Shown here piece by piece: positions 1-8,874 of a DNA stretch of 64,000 bases. Within the stretch, counting starts at the first letter, position 1, and every line of letters begins with the position of its first letter. The stretch is from Devosia epidermidihirudinis (GTDB lineage Bacteria > Pseudomonadota > Alphaproteobacteria > Rhizobiales > Devosiaceae), in the NCBI RefSeq assembly GCF_000971295.1, contig NZ_LANJ01000046.1, positions 124,001 to 188,000 of the forward strand, read 5' to 3'. Both the position numbers and the translations under genes were made by a program. The notes under the pieces are model-generated. The model searched no databases, had not been told where the DNA came from, and saw only the letters and a list, made by a program, of their open reading frames with translations.

Positions 1-755
1 AAGCCGTGATCGGTAGCGACGGCACCAAAGCGGCGGAAGACTTCGCGGCGGTTGCGATGCGCATTGATCAGGCCCGACCAGATCGTGATGTTCTCGCCGG
101 TCAGGTCGCCAAACTGATGCAACCGGTCGAGAAAGCCTGCGCGCTCGGGATTGGTGACATCATCGGGGCGATAGGTGGTGCGGACGCGGCCAATAAGGCC
201 CTCGGCTTCCATCTTGTGGTGATGGGTGAGCGGGTCGAGCGCATATTCGGTGGTGGCGATAACCTCGACGCGCGCCCGGTCGAGCAGGGCGCGGGGCAGC
301 AGGTCAGGCGTGGCCAAAGCGGTATCGATCGTGTCGTAAATGGCGTCGGCGGTGTCGGAAGACAGCTCGTCGGTGATGCCAAACGCCCAATGCAGCGAAT
401 GGTCGATCCACGACTTGGACGGAGTGCCGACAAAGAGGTGATAATTGGCGGCAAACAGACGCCAGGCCGCTCGGCCATCGGCAATGGGTTTGCCGTCCTT
501 CCGTGGAATGCCCAGATCGTCATAGCTGAGGCCACGGCTGCGCAGCATGCGCAGCACATAGTGGTCGGGCGTGAGGAACAGCGCCGTGGGGCTGGCGAAG
601 CGCTCGTTATTGGCGAACCAGGCCGGATCGGTATGCCCATGCGGGCAGATCAGCGGCAGCTCGGCCACCTCCGGATAAAGCTCGCGCGCAATGGAGCGGG
701 CGGGCTCGGCGGCGGGCAACAAACGATCGGGATGGAGATGAGCGGGCTGGGTCAT
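1..755 (-). CDS. uxaC: Glucuronate isomerase (uronate isomerase), 3' end cut by window edge
   Basis: N-terminal 251 residues only; the frame runs off the left edge. UxaC interconverts D-glucuronate/D-fructuronate and D-galacturonate/D-tagaturonate at the entry of hexuronate catabolism in the cytoplasm; the full protein is about 470 residues. The translation begins MTQPAHLHPDRLLPAAEP and carries the metal-binding motif CPHGHTDP typical of the amidohydrolase-fold uronate isomerases, then PSKSWIDHSLHWAFG and TTEYALDPLTHH, all characteristic of the alphaproteobacterial family. The start is the ATG whose complement is 753-755. No uronate transporter or uxuB is visible, so any operon partners would lie to the left. 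Family call is firm; the exact start is likely. Confidence 0.9.
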   Translation of the reverse strand, partial: MTQPAHLHPDRLLPAAEPARSIARELYPEVAELPLICPHGHTDPAWFANNERFASPTALFLTPDHYVLRMLRSRGLSYDDLGIPRKDGKPIADGRAAWRLFAANYHLFVGTPSKSWIDHSLHWAFGITDELSSDTADAIYDTIDTALATPDLLPRALLDRARVEVIATTEYALDPLTHHHKMEAEGLIGRVRTTYRPDDVTNPERAGFLDRLHQFGDLTGENITIWSGLINAHRNRREVFRRFGAVATDHG

Positions 756-782
756 GCGCGGAACTTGCCACGAAGCAGAAGC

Positions 783-797
783 CAGATCAACGATCTG
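783..797. promoter_or_regulatory. Inverted repeat upstream of uxaC, possible operator
   Basis: CAGATC-AAC-GATCTG is a perfect 6+3+6 inverted repeat lying 28 bases upstream of the uxaC start codon. Its position suits a repressor site for the uronate gene, but it does not clearly match a regulator consensus I know, and a repeat of this length can arise by chance. The rest of 756-969 shows nothing I can support beyond possible promoter sequence. Confidence 0.3.
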
Positions 798-969
798 CCA
801 TACAAGATGAAGATTGTGGCATTTTATGTAAATTAACCGCGATAGCAGGAACGAATTCGCGACATTCCCCGTGGAGGTTAGCCTTTCGATGCGGGTGAGA
901 AACGGCTGAGCAAAGCGGCCGCCCAAAACTGAAACCGATCATCTGGCTGGGGCCAGCGAGGGGACGTTT

Positions 970-1137
970 ATGGCGCATCTGGACACACACGACACGCAGG
1001 ACATTCTGGTTGCCGCGCGCCGCGAGGCGCGTCGGTCCGGTCATGTGCAAAATGCACAGATCATGCTCGTCGCAGCCGGTCTTGCCGCCTTCGGCATAGT
1101 GGCGGTTGCAGGCGCCATGCTGGTCGCGGTGTTTTAG
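970..1137 (+). CDS. Small single-span membrane protein, unknown function
   Basis: A 55-residue frame with a purine-rich ribosome-binding site (GAGGGGAC) 5 bases before ATG. The first 30 residues are polar and rich in His, Asp and Arg; residues 31-55 form one hydrophobic helix ending at the C-terminus (IMLVAAGLAAFGIVAVAGAM region). It is probably an N-in inner-membrane peptide. It stands alone between uxaC and the response regulator, 47 bases before the latter. I do not recognise a family. The good ribosome-binding site and typical GC-rich third positions support coding. Confidence 0.6.
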   Translation: MAHLDTHDTQDILVAARREARRSGHVQNAQIMLVAAGLAAFGIVAVAGAMLVAVF

Positions 1138-1184
1138 CGGTAAACCCAAGTGACGGCATGGCGAAAAGACCCTAGTGTCCCGCC

Positions 1185-1856
1185 ATGCGCATCCTGCTTG
1201 TCGAAGACAATGAAGACCTGGGCGAGGCCATCGAAAAGCGGCTGCGCAGTGCTGGCCACTCGGTAGAATGGGTGCGCGACGGCGCCGACGTTGTTTCGGC
1301 GGCTGAAGGCGACAATTTCGATGCGGTGGCGCTCGATCTGATGCTGCCCAATCGCGATGGTATCGGGCTGATCGCCGAGCTGCGCCGCCGCAAGTTTAAT
1401 GCCCCCATCCTCGTCATCACCGCGCGCTCCGAGATCGACGACAAGGTCAGCCTGCTCGATCTGGGGGCCGACGATTATCTCGTCAAACCGTTCGACCTGC
1501 GCGAGCTCGAAGCGCGCCTCCGCGCCCTCATTCGTCGCACCGGTGGCCAGACCACGAGCACCTTGGGCGTGGGCAATCTCGAACTCGATCTGGCCGGGCT
1601 CAACGCTGCGGTCGCTGGTAAATCCCTGGAACTGGGCCGCCGCGAATTCCGCCTGCTCGAAATCCTCGTTACCAGCGCCGGCAAGGTCGTGCCCAAGGAG
1701 CGGCTGATGAACCAGCTGTTCAATTTCGATGAAGCGGTTTCGGTCAATGCGCTCGAACTGCACATCTCGCGGCTGCGCAAAAAGCTCGAAGCAGCGAGCA
1801 TCGAAATCGGAACCGTGCGCGGGGTCGGCTATGTACTGCGCACGCCCAATGGCTAG
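1185..1856 (+). CDS. OmpR/PhoB-family response regulator (TctD/QseB-like)
   Basis: 223 residues, the normal length for this family. An N-terminal receiver domain (about 1-115) has the acidic pocket VEDNED, phospho-acceptor Asp51 in VALDLMLP, the Thr/Ala region VITARS and the conserved Lys in LVKPFD. A C-terminal winged helix (about 125-220) ends in VRGVGYVL, the usual OmpR signature. It should be phosphorylated by the kinase encoded 216 bases downstream on the same strand (start 2073) and bind DNA as a dimer. The gap to the kinase is filled with palindromic repeats rather than the usual overlap. Target genes cannot be read here; relatives of the TctD type control carboxylate or sugar-phosphate uptake. 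Confidence 0.93.
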   Translation: MRILLVEDNEDLGEAIEKRLRSAGHSVEWVRDGADVVSAAEGDNFDAVALDLMLPNRDGIGLIAELRRRKFNAPILVITARSEIDDKVSLLDLGADDYLVKPFDLRELEARLRALIRRTGGQTTSTLGVGNLELDLAGLNAAVAGKSLELGRREFRLLEILVTSAGKVVPKERLMNQLFNFDEAVSVNALELHISRLRKKLEAASIEIGTVRGVGYVLRTPNG

Positions 1857-1868
1857 CCGTGACACCGG

Positions 1869-1909
1869 CCTCTTTCTCACCTCCCCCGAAGGGAGAGGTG
1901 AGAAAGAGG
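1869..1909. repeat. Long inverted repeat after the response regulator gene
   Basis: The arms CCTCTTTCTCACCTC and GAGGTGAGAAAGAGG are perfectly complementary over 15 bp, with a further CCC/GGG pair inside. It starts 12 bases after the response regulator stop codon. There is no following T tract, so it is more likely a REP-like element or RNA-processing hairpin than a classical terminator, though it could uncouple regulator and kinase expression. Confidence 0.7.
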
Positions 1910-1934
1910 CGAACGCACGCCCACTCCTTCTTCT

Positions 1935-2041
1935 CCCTCCCCCTTGTGGGGAGGGCCGGGGTGGGGGACTGCGATCCCGCCGCGCTCGCGCATCACTGAG
2001 GCATCGCACCCCGACCCTAGCCCTCCCCGCAAGGGGGAGGG
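1935..2041. repeat. Two palindromic family-A repeats between regulator and kinase
   Basis: Two copies of a GC-rich palindrome with arms CCCTCCCC and GGGGAGGG around a 4-5 base loop, at 1935-1955 (loop near CTTGT) and 2021-2041 (loop GCAA). The same element recurs at 6064-6084, 6140-6160, 10172-10188, 10559-10579, 10640-10660 and 16197-16213. The right arm of the second copy lies just 5' of a GTG that could start the kinase gene. Confidence 0.85.
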
Positions 2042-2072
2042 AACAGTGTGGTGCTCGGGGAGTCCCCGCGCT

Positions 2073-4532
2073 TTGACCAAATCCTTCTCCATCCGCCGCC
2101 GCATTCTCGCGCTTGCCCTCGCGCTGTTGCTTGCCGCCGCTGTCGTACTCATCGTGTTCATTCGCGACTATGCCGAGCGCGCGTCCGACCGCGCCTTCGA
2201 TCGCCTCCTGGCCGCGTCCGCGCTAACCATTGCTGGTGCCGTGCAGGTGGAAAATGACACGGTGATCGTCGAACTGCCCTTTGCCTCCTTCGCCATGTTT
2301 TCGGGGCGCGACCGGGTGTTCTATGCTGTCGAGGACCCCAGTGGCCGTGCGGTGACGGGCTATGATGACCTGTCTGCCACGCTCCCCGAAATGTCGTCGG
2401 CGGGACCGGTGTTTGTCGACACCATGTATCGCGGCGAGCTGGTGCGCGTCGTCAGCGTCGGGCGATTGACATCATCGGGCAGCGACACCGATTGGGTGAC
2501 CATCCACGTTGCCGAAACGCAAACCGAGCGTGAGGCATTGGCCGCCGAAATCCTCGGTAATGCCATTGTGCCGGTTGTGGCGCTGACGCTGCTGGCTATC
2601 GCCCTGGTATGGTTTGGCATCGGCCGCATGTTTGCCCCGCTCTATCAGCTGGAGCAGGAGTTGCGTGGTCGCGCCCCAGACGATCTGTCCCCCATCGAGG
2701 TGCCGGTGCCGGTGGAGGTGAGCCACCTTGTGTCCGGGCTCAACGCCTTTATGGCCCGACTGGGCAGCGCGATGGAGCGGGTGACGGGCTTGGTGGCCGA
2801 AGCCGCCCATGAGGTGCGCACGCCGCTGGCTTCGCTGCGCGCGCAGGCGGAAGTGGCGATGGATGAGCAGGACCCTGAAGCGCTGCGACGCCGGGTCAGC
2901 CGCATTCATCAGGGGGCTATTCAGGCCAGCCAATTGGTCAGCCAGCTCTTGATGGACGCAACGATTTCCCATCGCCTCGAAAATCAGGAAACCGACACCA
3001 CGGCGTTTGGAGCGGTGATTGATGATGTACGGCAAAGGCTTGATCCCGATCTGGCGCAGCGACTTGTGCTGAACGTGCCTGAAGATGTGGCGGCGGCGCA
3101 GATTCGTGGCGACCGGGTGGCGCTGCGCGAGATGGTGCGCAATGTGGTGGACAATGCGCTGGTCTATTCCGAGGGGGCGGTCGAAATCGATGGCAGTGTC
3201 GGCGACGGGGTCTTGAACATGCGGGTGAGCGATGTGGGACCGGGCATTACCGACGCCGAAAAGCCGCTGGTGCTGGAACGCTTCAAGCGCGGCAGCGCCA
3301 GTGGCAACAAGGTTGGCTCGGGCCTGGGCCTGTCCATCGTCAATCGCGTGGTGGTGGCGCATCGCGGCGCGCTGCTGCTCCGGGATCGGACAGGTGGCGG
3401 GTTGATCGTCGATATCACTTTGCCACTGGTTGGGCGTAATGCCCGCGCCGAGCAGATGCGCCGTGCCTTGGGCAGCCTTGCCGCGCTGGTATTGTGCCTG
3501 CTGCTGGCTGATCCGCGTGGGGCACAGGCGGCGAGCTCAACCTATCCCGCGCCCGATGGCAGCACCGAGACCGTGCTCAAAATTGTAGGCACCACCGATA
3601 CCCCGCTGTTCGCCGATTTCGTCGCCGGGTTTCAGGCGATCCGGCCCGATGTGACGGTGGACTATGACGAGCAGGACTCCCTGCCGATGTATCAGCAGTT
3701 TCTGTCGGGTGAGATGGCCCGGCCGGACCTCGTGATCAGCTCAGCGGCGGACCTGCAGATCAAGCTGGCCAACGATGGCTACGCGCTGGCCTATGACAGC
3801 CCCTATCTGGGCGATCTGCCCGATTGGGCCCATTGGCGCAACGAGGTGTTTGGCTTCACCTTCGAGCCCGCCGTCATCATCTACAATCCCGACCGGATCA
3901 GCGCCGCCGAAGTGCCGCGCACCCATCTGACGCTGGCCGAGCTGCTGGAAAACCAGACTGAGCGGTTTCGCGGTGCGATTGCGACCTATGACATTGCGCT
4001 GAGCGGGGTGGGCTATCTGCTGGCGTCGCAGGATCAGGTAATTTCGTCGAACTTCTGGCGGCTGGCAGCGGCCTTTGGCCGGGTCAATGCGCAGTTCTCC
4101 GGCTCCAGTCCTGCCATCCTCAATGGCGTCGCCGATGGCACGCTGGCGCTGGGCTACAACGTGCTGGGCTCATACGCCTTCGCCCGCAAGGCCGCCGGCG
4201 CCAATATCGAGATCATTGTGCCCGACGATTACGTGCTGGTGCTGACCCGCGCCATGCTGATCCCGCGCGATGCTCCCACACCCGAGCTTGGTCGGGCCTT
4301 TGTCGATTTTGCCCTCTCCCCGGTCGGCCAGCAGATCGCGGCAGGGCAGACGGCTTTGGGCTCGGTGGTACCGGGCGGCGAAGGCGAGTGGAGCAGCGAA
4401 GCCATCTCCGCGCGCGGACGTGGTGTCATTCAGCCGATCGGGCTGGGCCCCGCCTTGCTGGTCTCGCTCGATCAGCAGCGGCGGTCCCGCTTTCTGGAAA
4501 GCTGGGGCGAAATCGTTTCGCCCAAGCCCTAG
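2073..4532 (+). CDS. Sensor histidine kinase fused to a periplasmic solute-binding protein domain
   Basis: One uninterrupted frame of 819 residues from TTG 2073 (GTG 2046 is an alternative). Visible order: TM helix about 11-30, a TctE-type periplasmic sensor about 31-165, TM helix about 166-186, linker/HAMP, HisKA with the phospho-acceptor His246 in [13 protein letters not shown], and a HATPase with N box [10 protein letters not shown]1 DVGPGI and G2 GSGLGLSIV. The usual kinase end (IVDITLPL) is followed without a stop by a third hydrophobic segment about 465-482 ending PRGAQA. Then comes a ~320-residue binding-protein domain of the iron/phosphoglycerate type (SBP_bac_6-like, compare PgtC). 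The topology is consistent: kinase in the cytoplasm, binding domain outside. It overlaps glpK convergently by 4 bases. It is probably partner to the 1185-1856 regulator. Ligand unknown. Confidence 0.88.
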   Translation: MTKSFSIRRRILALALALLLAAAVVLIVFIRDYAERASDRAFDRLLAASALTIAGAVQVENDTVIVELPFASFAMFSGRDRVFYAVEDPSGRAVTGYDDLSATLPEMSSAGPVFVDTMYRGELVRVVSVGRLTSSGSDTDWVTIHVAETQTEREALAAEILGNAIVPVVALTLLAIALVWFGIGRMFAPLYQLEQELRGRAPDDLSPIEVPVPVEVSHLVSGLNAFMARLGSAMERVTGLVAEAAHEVRTPLASLRAQAEVAMDEQDPEALRRRVSRIHQGAIQASQLVSQLLMDATISHRLENQETDTTAFGAVIDDVRQRLDPDLAQRLVLNVPEDVAAAQIRGDRVALREMVRNVVDNALVYSEGAVEIDGSVGDGVLNMRVSDVGPGITDAEKPLVLERFKRGSASGNKVGSGLGLSIVNRVVVAHRGALLLRDRTGGGLIVDITLPLVGRNARAEQMRRALGSLAALVLCLLLADPRGAQAASSTYPAPDGSTETVLKIVGTTDTPLFADFVAGFQAIRPDVTVDYDEQDSLPMYQQFLSGEMARPDLVISSAADLQIKLANDGYALAYDSPYLGDLPDWAHWRNEVFGFTFEPAVIIYNPDRISAAEVPRTHLTLAELLENQTERFRGAIATYDIALSGVGYLLASQDQVISSNFWRLAAAFGRVNAQFSGSSPAILNGVADGTLALGYNVLGSYAFARKAAGANIEIIVPDDYVLVLTRAMLIPRDAPTPELGRAFVDFALSPVGQQIAAGQTALGSVVPGGEGEWSSEAISARGRGVIQPIGLGPALLVSLDQQRRSRFLESWGEIVSPKP

Positions 4533-6016
4533 ACGGTCAGCGTCCGCCGCACGGCCACGTCCCAACCCTTGATCTTGCGCTTGCGCTCAGCGCTGTCCAT
4601 TTTTGGCTTGAATTCAGCATCAAGCGCCCAGCTGGCGGCGAACTTCTTCATGTCCGGCCACACGCCTGCGCGCGATCCGGCCAGCCACGCCGCACCCAGC
4701 GCCGTGGTCTCCAAAATCACCGGACGATCCACCGGCGCGTCCAGAATGTCGGCCAGAAACTGCATGGTCCAGTCGGACGCGACCATGCCGCCATCGACGC
4801 GCAGCACGGTGTCGCCGCCGCCCTTCCAGTCCTTGCGCATGGCTTCCAGCAGGTCGCGGGTTTGGTAGCAAACCGCTTCCAGTGCCGCCTTGGCGATCTC
4901 TGCAGGCCCCGAATTGCGCGTCAGCCCATAGATCGCGCCGCGCGCCTCGGCGTCCCACCATGGCGCGCCCAGCCCCACAAAGGCGGGCACCATGTAGACG
5001 TTCTGGCTCGGGTCGGCTGACTCGGCCAGCGGCCCGGTCTCGCTGGCGTTCTTGACCAGCTTCAGGCCGTCGCGGATCCACTGCACCGCAGCCCCGGCGA
5101 TAAAGATCGAGCCTTCCAGCGCATAGCTGGTCTGGCCGTCCAGCCGATAGGCAATGGTGGTCAGCAGCCGGTTCTTGCTGCGCACCATGTCGGTGCCGGT
5201 ATTGAGCAGCGCAAAGCACCCCGTGCCATAGGTTGATTTCAACATGCCCGGCTCAAAGCAGGCCTGCCCGATGGTGGCCGCATGTTGGTCGCCCGCTACC
5301 CCCAGAATTGGGATCGCCGCACCAAACAGCGCAGGGTCAGTCACGCCGAAATCGTCAGCGCAGTCCTTCACGTCGGGCAGCAGCGCCGCTGGAACGTCAA
5401 ACAGCTCCAACAGCCCCTTGTCCCAAGTGTTCTTGGCGATATCGAACAGTAGCGTGCGGCCCGCATTGGTTGCGTCCGTGACATGGGATTGCCCACCGGT
5501 GAGCCGCCAGATCAGGAAGCTGTCCACGGTGCCAAAAGCCAGCTCGCCAGCTTCGGCGCGCTTGCGGGCGCCCTTTACATTGTCCAGCAGCCACTTGACC
5601 TTGGTGCCGGAAAAGTAGGGGTCCAGCAGCAGCCCGGTCTTTTTGGTGACCACGGCCTCATGCCCGGCCTTTTTCAGCTTGGCGCAATAGGCGGCGGTCC
5701 GCCGGTCCTGCCACACAATGGCATTGTGGATGGGTTTGCCGGTAGCGCGGTCCCAGATCAGCGTGGTTTCGCGCTGGTTGGTAATGCCGATGGCGGCGAT
5801 ATCGCTGGCCTCGACTTCAGCCTCTTTCAGCGCCTTCTGCACGGCCCAGACAACACTCTTCCAGATTTCCTCCGGGTCATGCTCCACCCAGCCATCCCGT
5901 GGAAAGTGCTGGGTAAATTCCTTCTGCCCCACCCCGGCAATCGCCCGATCCTTGTTGAACACAATGGCCCGGCTCGACGTCGTGCCCTGATCGATCGCCA
6001 GAATGTAGTCGCTCAT
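4529..6016 (-). CDS. glpK: Glycerol kinase
   Basis: 495 residues (E. coli GlpK is 502). Converts glycerol plus ATP to sn-glycerol 3-phosphate in the cytoplasm. The FGGY-kinase signatures are present: the N-terminal phosphate motif [18 protein letters not shown], the VWQDRRT segment, and the C-terminal adenosine motif [11 protein letters not shown]. The ATG at 6014-6016 has a strong GAGGAGGAGAA site directly upstream; the longer open frame to 6295 runs through repeat sequence and is rejected. It follows glpD on the same strand with a 157-base gap containing two palindromic repeats, so glpD-glpK is probably one unit. Its stop overlaps the convergent kinase/SBP stop. Confidence 0.97.
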   Translation of the reverse strand: MSDYILAIDQGTTSSRAIVFNKDRAIAGVGQKEFTQHFPRDGWVEHDPEEIWKSVVWAVQKALKEAEVEASDIAAIGITNQRETTLIWDRATGKPIHNAIVWQDRRTAAYCAKLKKAGHEAVVTKKTGLLLDPYFSGTKVKWLLDNVKGARKRAEAGELAFGTVDSFLIWRLTGGQSHVTDATNAGRTLLFDIAKNTWDKGLLELFDVPAALLPDVKDCADDFGVTDPALFGAAIPILGVAGDQHAATIGQACFEPGMLKSTYGTGCFALLNTGTDMVRSKNRLLTTIAYRLDGQTSYALEGSIFIAGAAVQWIRDGLKLVKNASETGPLAESADPSQNVYMVPAFVGLGAPWWDAEARGAIYGLTRNSGPAEIAKAALEAVCYQTRDLLEAMRKDWKGGGDTVLRVDGGMVASDWTMQFLADILDAPVDRPVILETTALGAAWLAGSRAGVWPDMKKFAASWALDAEFKPKMDSAERKRKIKGWDVAVRRTLTV

Positions 6017-6063
6017 GCGATTCTCCTCCTCAGGCAGCATGCTGCCAAGTCCACCAGACTGCA

Positions 6064-6160
6064 CCTCCCCTTTGACGGGGGAGGTTGGGATGGGGTGTGA
6101 GAGCCCCGATATCGCGGCCAATCCTCCCCCACCCTTGATCCCTCCCCGCAAGGGGGAGGG
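6064..6160. repeat. Two family-A palindromes in the glpD-glpK gap
   Basis: Copies at 6064-6084 and 6140-6160 of the palindrome with CCTCCCC/GGGGAGG arms. The second is preceded by CCCACCCTTGATCC, the same flank seen at 10545-10560. Placed in an operon gap, they may form mRNA hairpins affecting glpK expression or mRNA decay (inference). Confidence 0.85.
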
Positions 6161-6173
6161 GTCGACTGACACC

Positions 6174-7673
6174 CTAGTGTCCCTTCGCGGCCAGATACGC
6201 TTCCAGCGCAGCAACCTCTTCCGGGCCGACGCGCAAGCCAACCTTGGTGCGGCGCCACAACACGTCTTGTGCCGTCCGTGCCCATTCATTGGCAATCAGA
6301 TAGTCCACTTCGGCGGCATAAAGGTCCCAGCCAAAATGCTGGCCCAGCGCCGACACATCCTTGGCGTCGCCGAGCAGGATCCGTGCCTTGGTGCCGTAAA
6401 GCCGGGTCAATCGACGTGCCAGGTTCGCGGGCAGCCCCGGATAGTCCTTGTGCAGGCGGCGCACCTCGGCGTCGAAGGCGAGGGGCTCAAAATCACCGCC
6501 GGGCAGGGTGCTCTTCTTGGTCCAGGCCGGACCCTTCTTGCCCAGCACATGCTCGATCTTTTCCAGCACGGACTCGGCCAGTCGCCGCGACGTGGTCAGC
6601 TTGCCGCCAAACACGTTGATCGCCGCGCCGGTTGCTGCATCGCCATCAACCTTCAGCACATAGTCGCGTGTGGCTTCCTGCGCTGCGCTGGCGCCATCGT
6701 CAAACAGCGGCCGCACACCCGAATAGGCCCAGTGCATCTGGTCGCGCGTCACTGGCTTGGCAAAATATTCGCTCGCTGCAGACAGCAGGTAGTCCGTCTC
6801 GGCGTCCGAGATTTTCACGTCCTTGGGGTCGCCCTTATAGTCGAGATCCGTGGTGCCGATCAGGGTGAAATCATCCTCATAGGGAATGGCGAAAATGACG
6901 CGACCGTCGCCGTTCTGGAAGATGTAGCAGCGATCGTGGTCATACAGCTTGCGCACCACGATATGGCTGCCCTGAACCAGCCGCACATTATGCGCGCCGT
7001 TCTTGCCCATCGTGCCGTTGATGACGCTGTCGACCCATGGCCCGGCAGCATTCACCACCAGCTTGGCATGGACGGTCTGGCAGCCACCTTCGCCATCAAG
7101 GTCAATGCGCCAGCCACCATTTTCGCGGCGCGCGCTTGTCACCTTGGTGCGCACATAAACCGTCGCGCCCTTGTCTGCCGCATCGCGGGCGTTCAGCACC
7201 ACAAAGCGCGCGTCGTCCACCCAGCAGTCCGAATACTCAAAGCCCAGCCGATAGCCGGGTTTCAGCGGCTTGCCGGTCACGTCCTTGGTCAGGTCCAGCG
7301 TCTTGGTCGGCGGCAGCAGGCGGCGCCCACCCATATAGTCATACATGGCCAGGCCGGCGCGCAGCACGATGGCGGGGCGCAGGCCCTTGTGATGCGGCAG
7401 CACAAAGCGCAGCGGCTTGATGATGTGGGGCGCGGCTGCCCACAGCACTTCGCGTTCCGCCAGCGCTTCATGCACCAGTCGGAACTCGTAATGTTCGAGG
7501 TAACGCAACCCGCCATGCACCAGCTTGGTGGCGGCTGAAGAAGTGCCCGACGCCAGGTCGTTCATCTCGGCCAGGGCAACCGTATAGCCGCGTCCTACGG
7601 CGTCGCGCGCCACGCTTGCGCCATTGATTCCGCCCCCGATGACAAAGATGTCGACGCTGTGATCCAGGCTCAT
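6174..7673 (-). CDS. glpD: FAD-dependent glycerol-3-phosphate dehydrogenase
   Basis: 499 residues, normal for aerobic GlpD. Oxidises sn-glycerol 3-phosphate to dihydroxyacetone phosphate at the inner membrane and passes electrons to quinone. The FAD-binding Rossmann motif [14 protein letters not shown] is at residues ~12-25, followed by the family signature [16 protein letters not shown], then [18 protein letters not shown] and SGVRPLFDD, with a C-terminal helical domain from about 385. Starts at ATG 7671-7673. It is the first gene of the glp unit; a TTTCGTTT-rich region immediately upstream may be the regulatory site. No glpF or glpR is in the window. Confidence 0.97.
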   Translation of the reverse strand: MSLDHSVDIFVIGGGINGASVARDAVGRGYTVALAEMNDLASGTSSAATKLVHGGLRYLEHYEFRLVHEALAEREVLWAAAPHIIKPLRFVLPHHKGLRPAIVLRAGLAMYDYMGGRRLLPPTKTLDLTKDVTGKPLKPGYRLGFEYSDCWVDDARFVVLNARDAADKGATVYVRTKVTSARRENGGWRIDLDGEGGCQTVHAKLVVNAAGPWVDSVINGTMGKNGAHNVRLVQGSHIVVRKLYDHDRCYIFQNGDGRVIFAIPYEDDFTLIGTTDLDYKGDPKDVKISDAETDYLLSAASEYFAKPVTRDQMHWAYSGVRPLFDDGASAAQEATRDYVLKVDGDAATGAAINVFGGKLTTSRRLAESVLEKIEHVLGKKGPAWTKKSTLPGGDFEPLAFDAEVRRLHKDYPGLPANLARRLTRLYGTKARILLGDAKDVSALGQHFGWDLYAAEVDYLIANEWARTAQDVLWRRTKVGLRVGPEEVAALEAYLAAKGH

Positions 7674-7691
7674 GACGCGCTCTCCATTTGC

Positions 7692-7720
7692 TTTCGTTTA
7701 TACGCGTTTCATTTTCGTTT
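7692..7720. promoter_or_regulatory. Putative GlpR (DeoR-family) operator upstream of glpD
   Basis: Between 20 and 47 bases upstream of the glpD start the sequence holds repeated TTTCGTTT / TTTCATTTTCGTTT half-sites in tandem. A/T-rich TTTCGTTT-type direct repeats are typical of DeoR-family glycerol repressors in alphaproteobacteria (known of the family). The regulator itself is not in this window, so assignment is inference. Confidence 0.45.
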
Positions 7721-7834
7721 GAGAAGCAACAAGTTTCGGTTTTGCGCTCAAGCCCCTGCCATACAGGGCGCGGTTGACCGCATGACGACAGCAGACTAGG
7801 CCAAGATGTCTTTCGGCCACAGGAAGTTCGGGCC

Positions 7835-8770
7835 ATGCTTGCCATTCTCAATGTGATCGCGCCCATCTTCGCGCTGATGGCGTTTGGCTATGGCGCGGTG
7901 CGGTTTCGCCTTTTTCCTGCCGAAGGCATCAAGAGCCTCATCGCTTTCGTCAATAATTTCGCGACGCCGTGTCTGCTGTTTTATTCGCTGCTCACCAGCG
8001 ATTTCGCCTCGGCCTTCAATCCATCCATCATTGGCGGCTTCTACATTGGCGCGCTGATCTGCTTCGTGCTCGGCATTGTGCTGGCGCTCAAGCTGTTCAA
8101 ATCCAGTCCCGGCGAGGCTGTGTCCATCGGCTTTTCCGGCACCTTCACCAATACGGTTCTGGTCGGCCTGCCGATCATCCAGCGCGCCTACGGGCTCGAA
8201 GCGATGCCGGTCACCCTGTCGATCATCGGGCTGCATGGCGCCATCCTGCTCTCGGTCGGCATGATCACCATGGAGTTGATGCGCCGCGATGGTCAGTCCC
8301 TCGGCAAGACGCTGATCGTCGCCGTGCGCCGCGTCGTATCCAATCCGCTGATCTGGGGCATTGTCGCGGGCATGATCGGCTACTTCTCCGGCCTGCAGCT
8401 GATCGAGCCAGCCGAAGCTTTTTTCGTCATGATGAGCCAGGCTGTGGTCCCCGCCGCCCTGTTCGGCATTGGGGGCGCGCTCTATGAGTTCAAGCTGTCG
8501 GAAAGCTGGAAGCCTGCGCTTCAGGCGTCGCTAATCAAGCTCATCGTTCACCCCGCCATCGCCTATGTGCTGATGATCTGGGTGCTACGTGTGCCCATGG
8601 ACATTGCCCGCTACGGCATTCTGCTCGCCGCCATGCCAGCAGGCGTCAACGTCTATGTTTTTGCCACCTACTACAACCGCGCCACCAGCGTTGCCGCCAA
8701 TACGATTCTCATCGCCACGGTCATGTCGGCCCTGACCATTTCGGGCTGGCTCTATCTGCTCAGCCTGTGA
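7835..8770 (+). CDS. AEC-family (auxin efflux carrier-like) permease
   Basis: 311 residues, strongly hydrophobic with about ten membrane helices in two five-helix halves, the bile-acid/arsenite-transporter-like fold of AEC proteins. Bacterial members carry malate, malonate or other organic acids; substrate here is unknown. Family-like features are the N-terminal PIFALMAFGYGAVRFRL, the FSGTFTNTVLVGLPI motif in the fourth helix region, and the C-terminal AAMPAGVNVYVFATYY. It is divergent from glpD (161 bases) and followed 104 bases later by a hydroxyacid dehydrogenase, which hints at a 2-hydroxy or keto acid substrate (inference). Confidence 0.88.
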   Translation: MLAILNVIAPIFALMAFGYGAVRFRLFPAEGIKSLIAFVNNFATPCLLFYSLLTSDFASAFNPSIIGGFYIGALICFVLGIVLALKLFKSSPGEAVSIGFSGTFTNTVLVGLPIIQRAYGLEAMPVTLSIIGLHGAILLSVGMITMELMRRDGQSLGKTLIVAVRRVVSNPLIWGIVAGMIGYFSGLQLIEPAEAFFVMMSQAVVPAALFGIGGALYEFKLSESWKPALQASLIKLIVHPAIAYVLMIWVLRVPMDIARYGILLAAMPAGVNVYVFATYYNRATSVAANTILIATVMSALTISGWLYLLSL

Positions 8771-8874
8771 GGGTGGCTGGGCAATTTTGATGAAGCCGAT
8801 CAAGCATTAAACGCAAGAAGGGGTTGTCTCCCCCGATCAAGACCGTAATCTACGGTACGCAAGAGGAGCACCCC

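Noticed and set aside
6015-7538. 507-codon plus-strand frame opposite glpD
   Set aside because: glpD is unmistakable on the minus strand; the plus frame also begins inside palindromic repeats.
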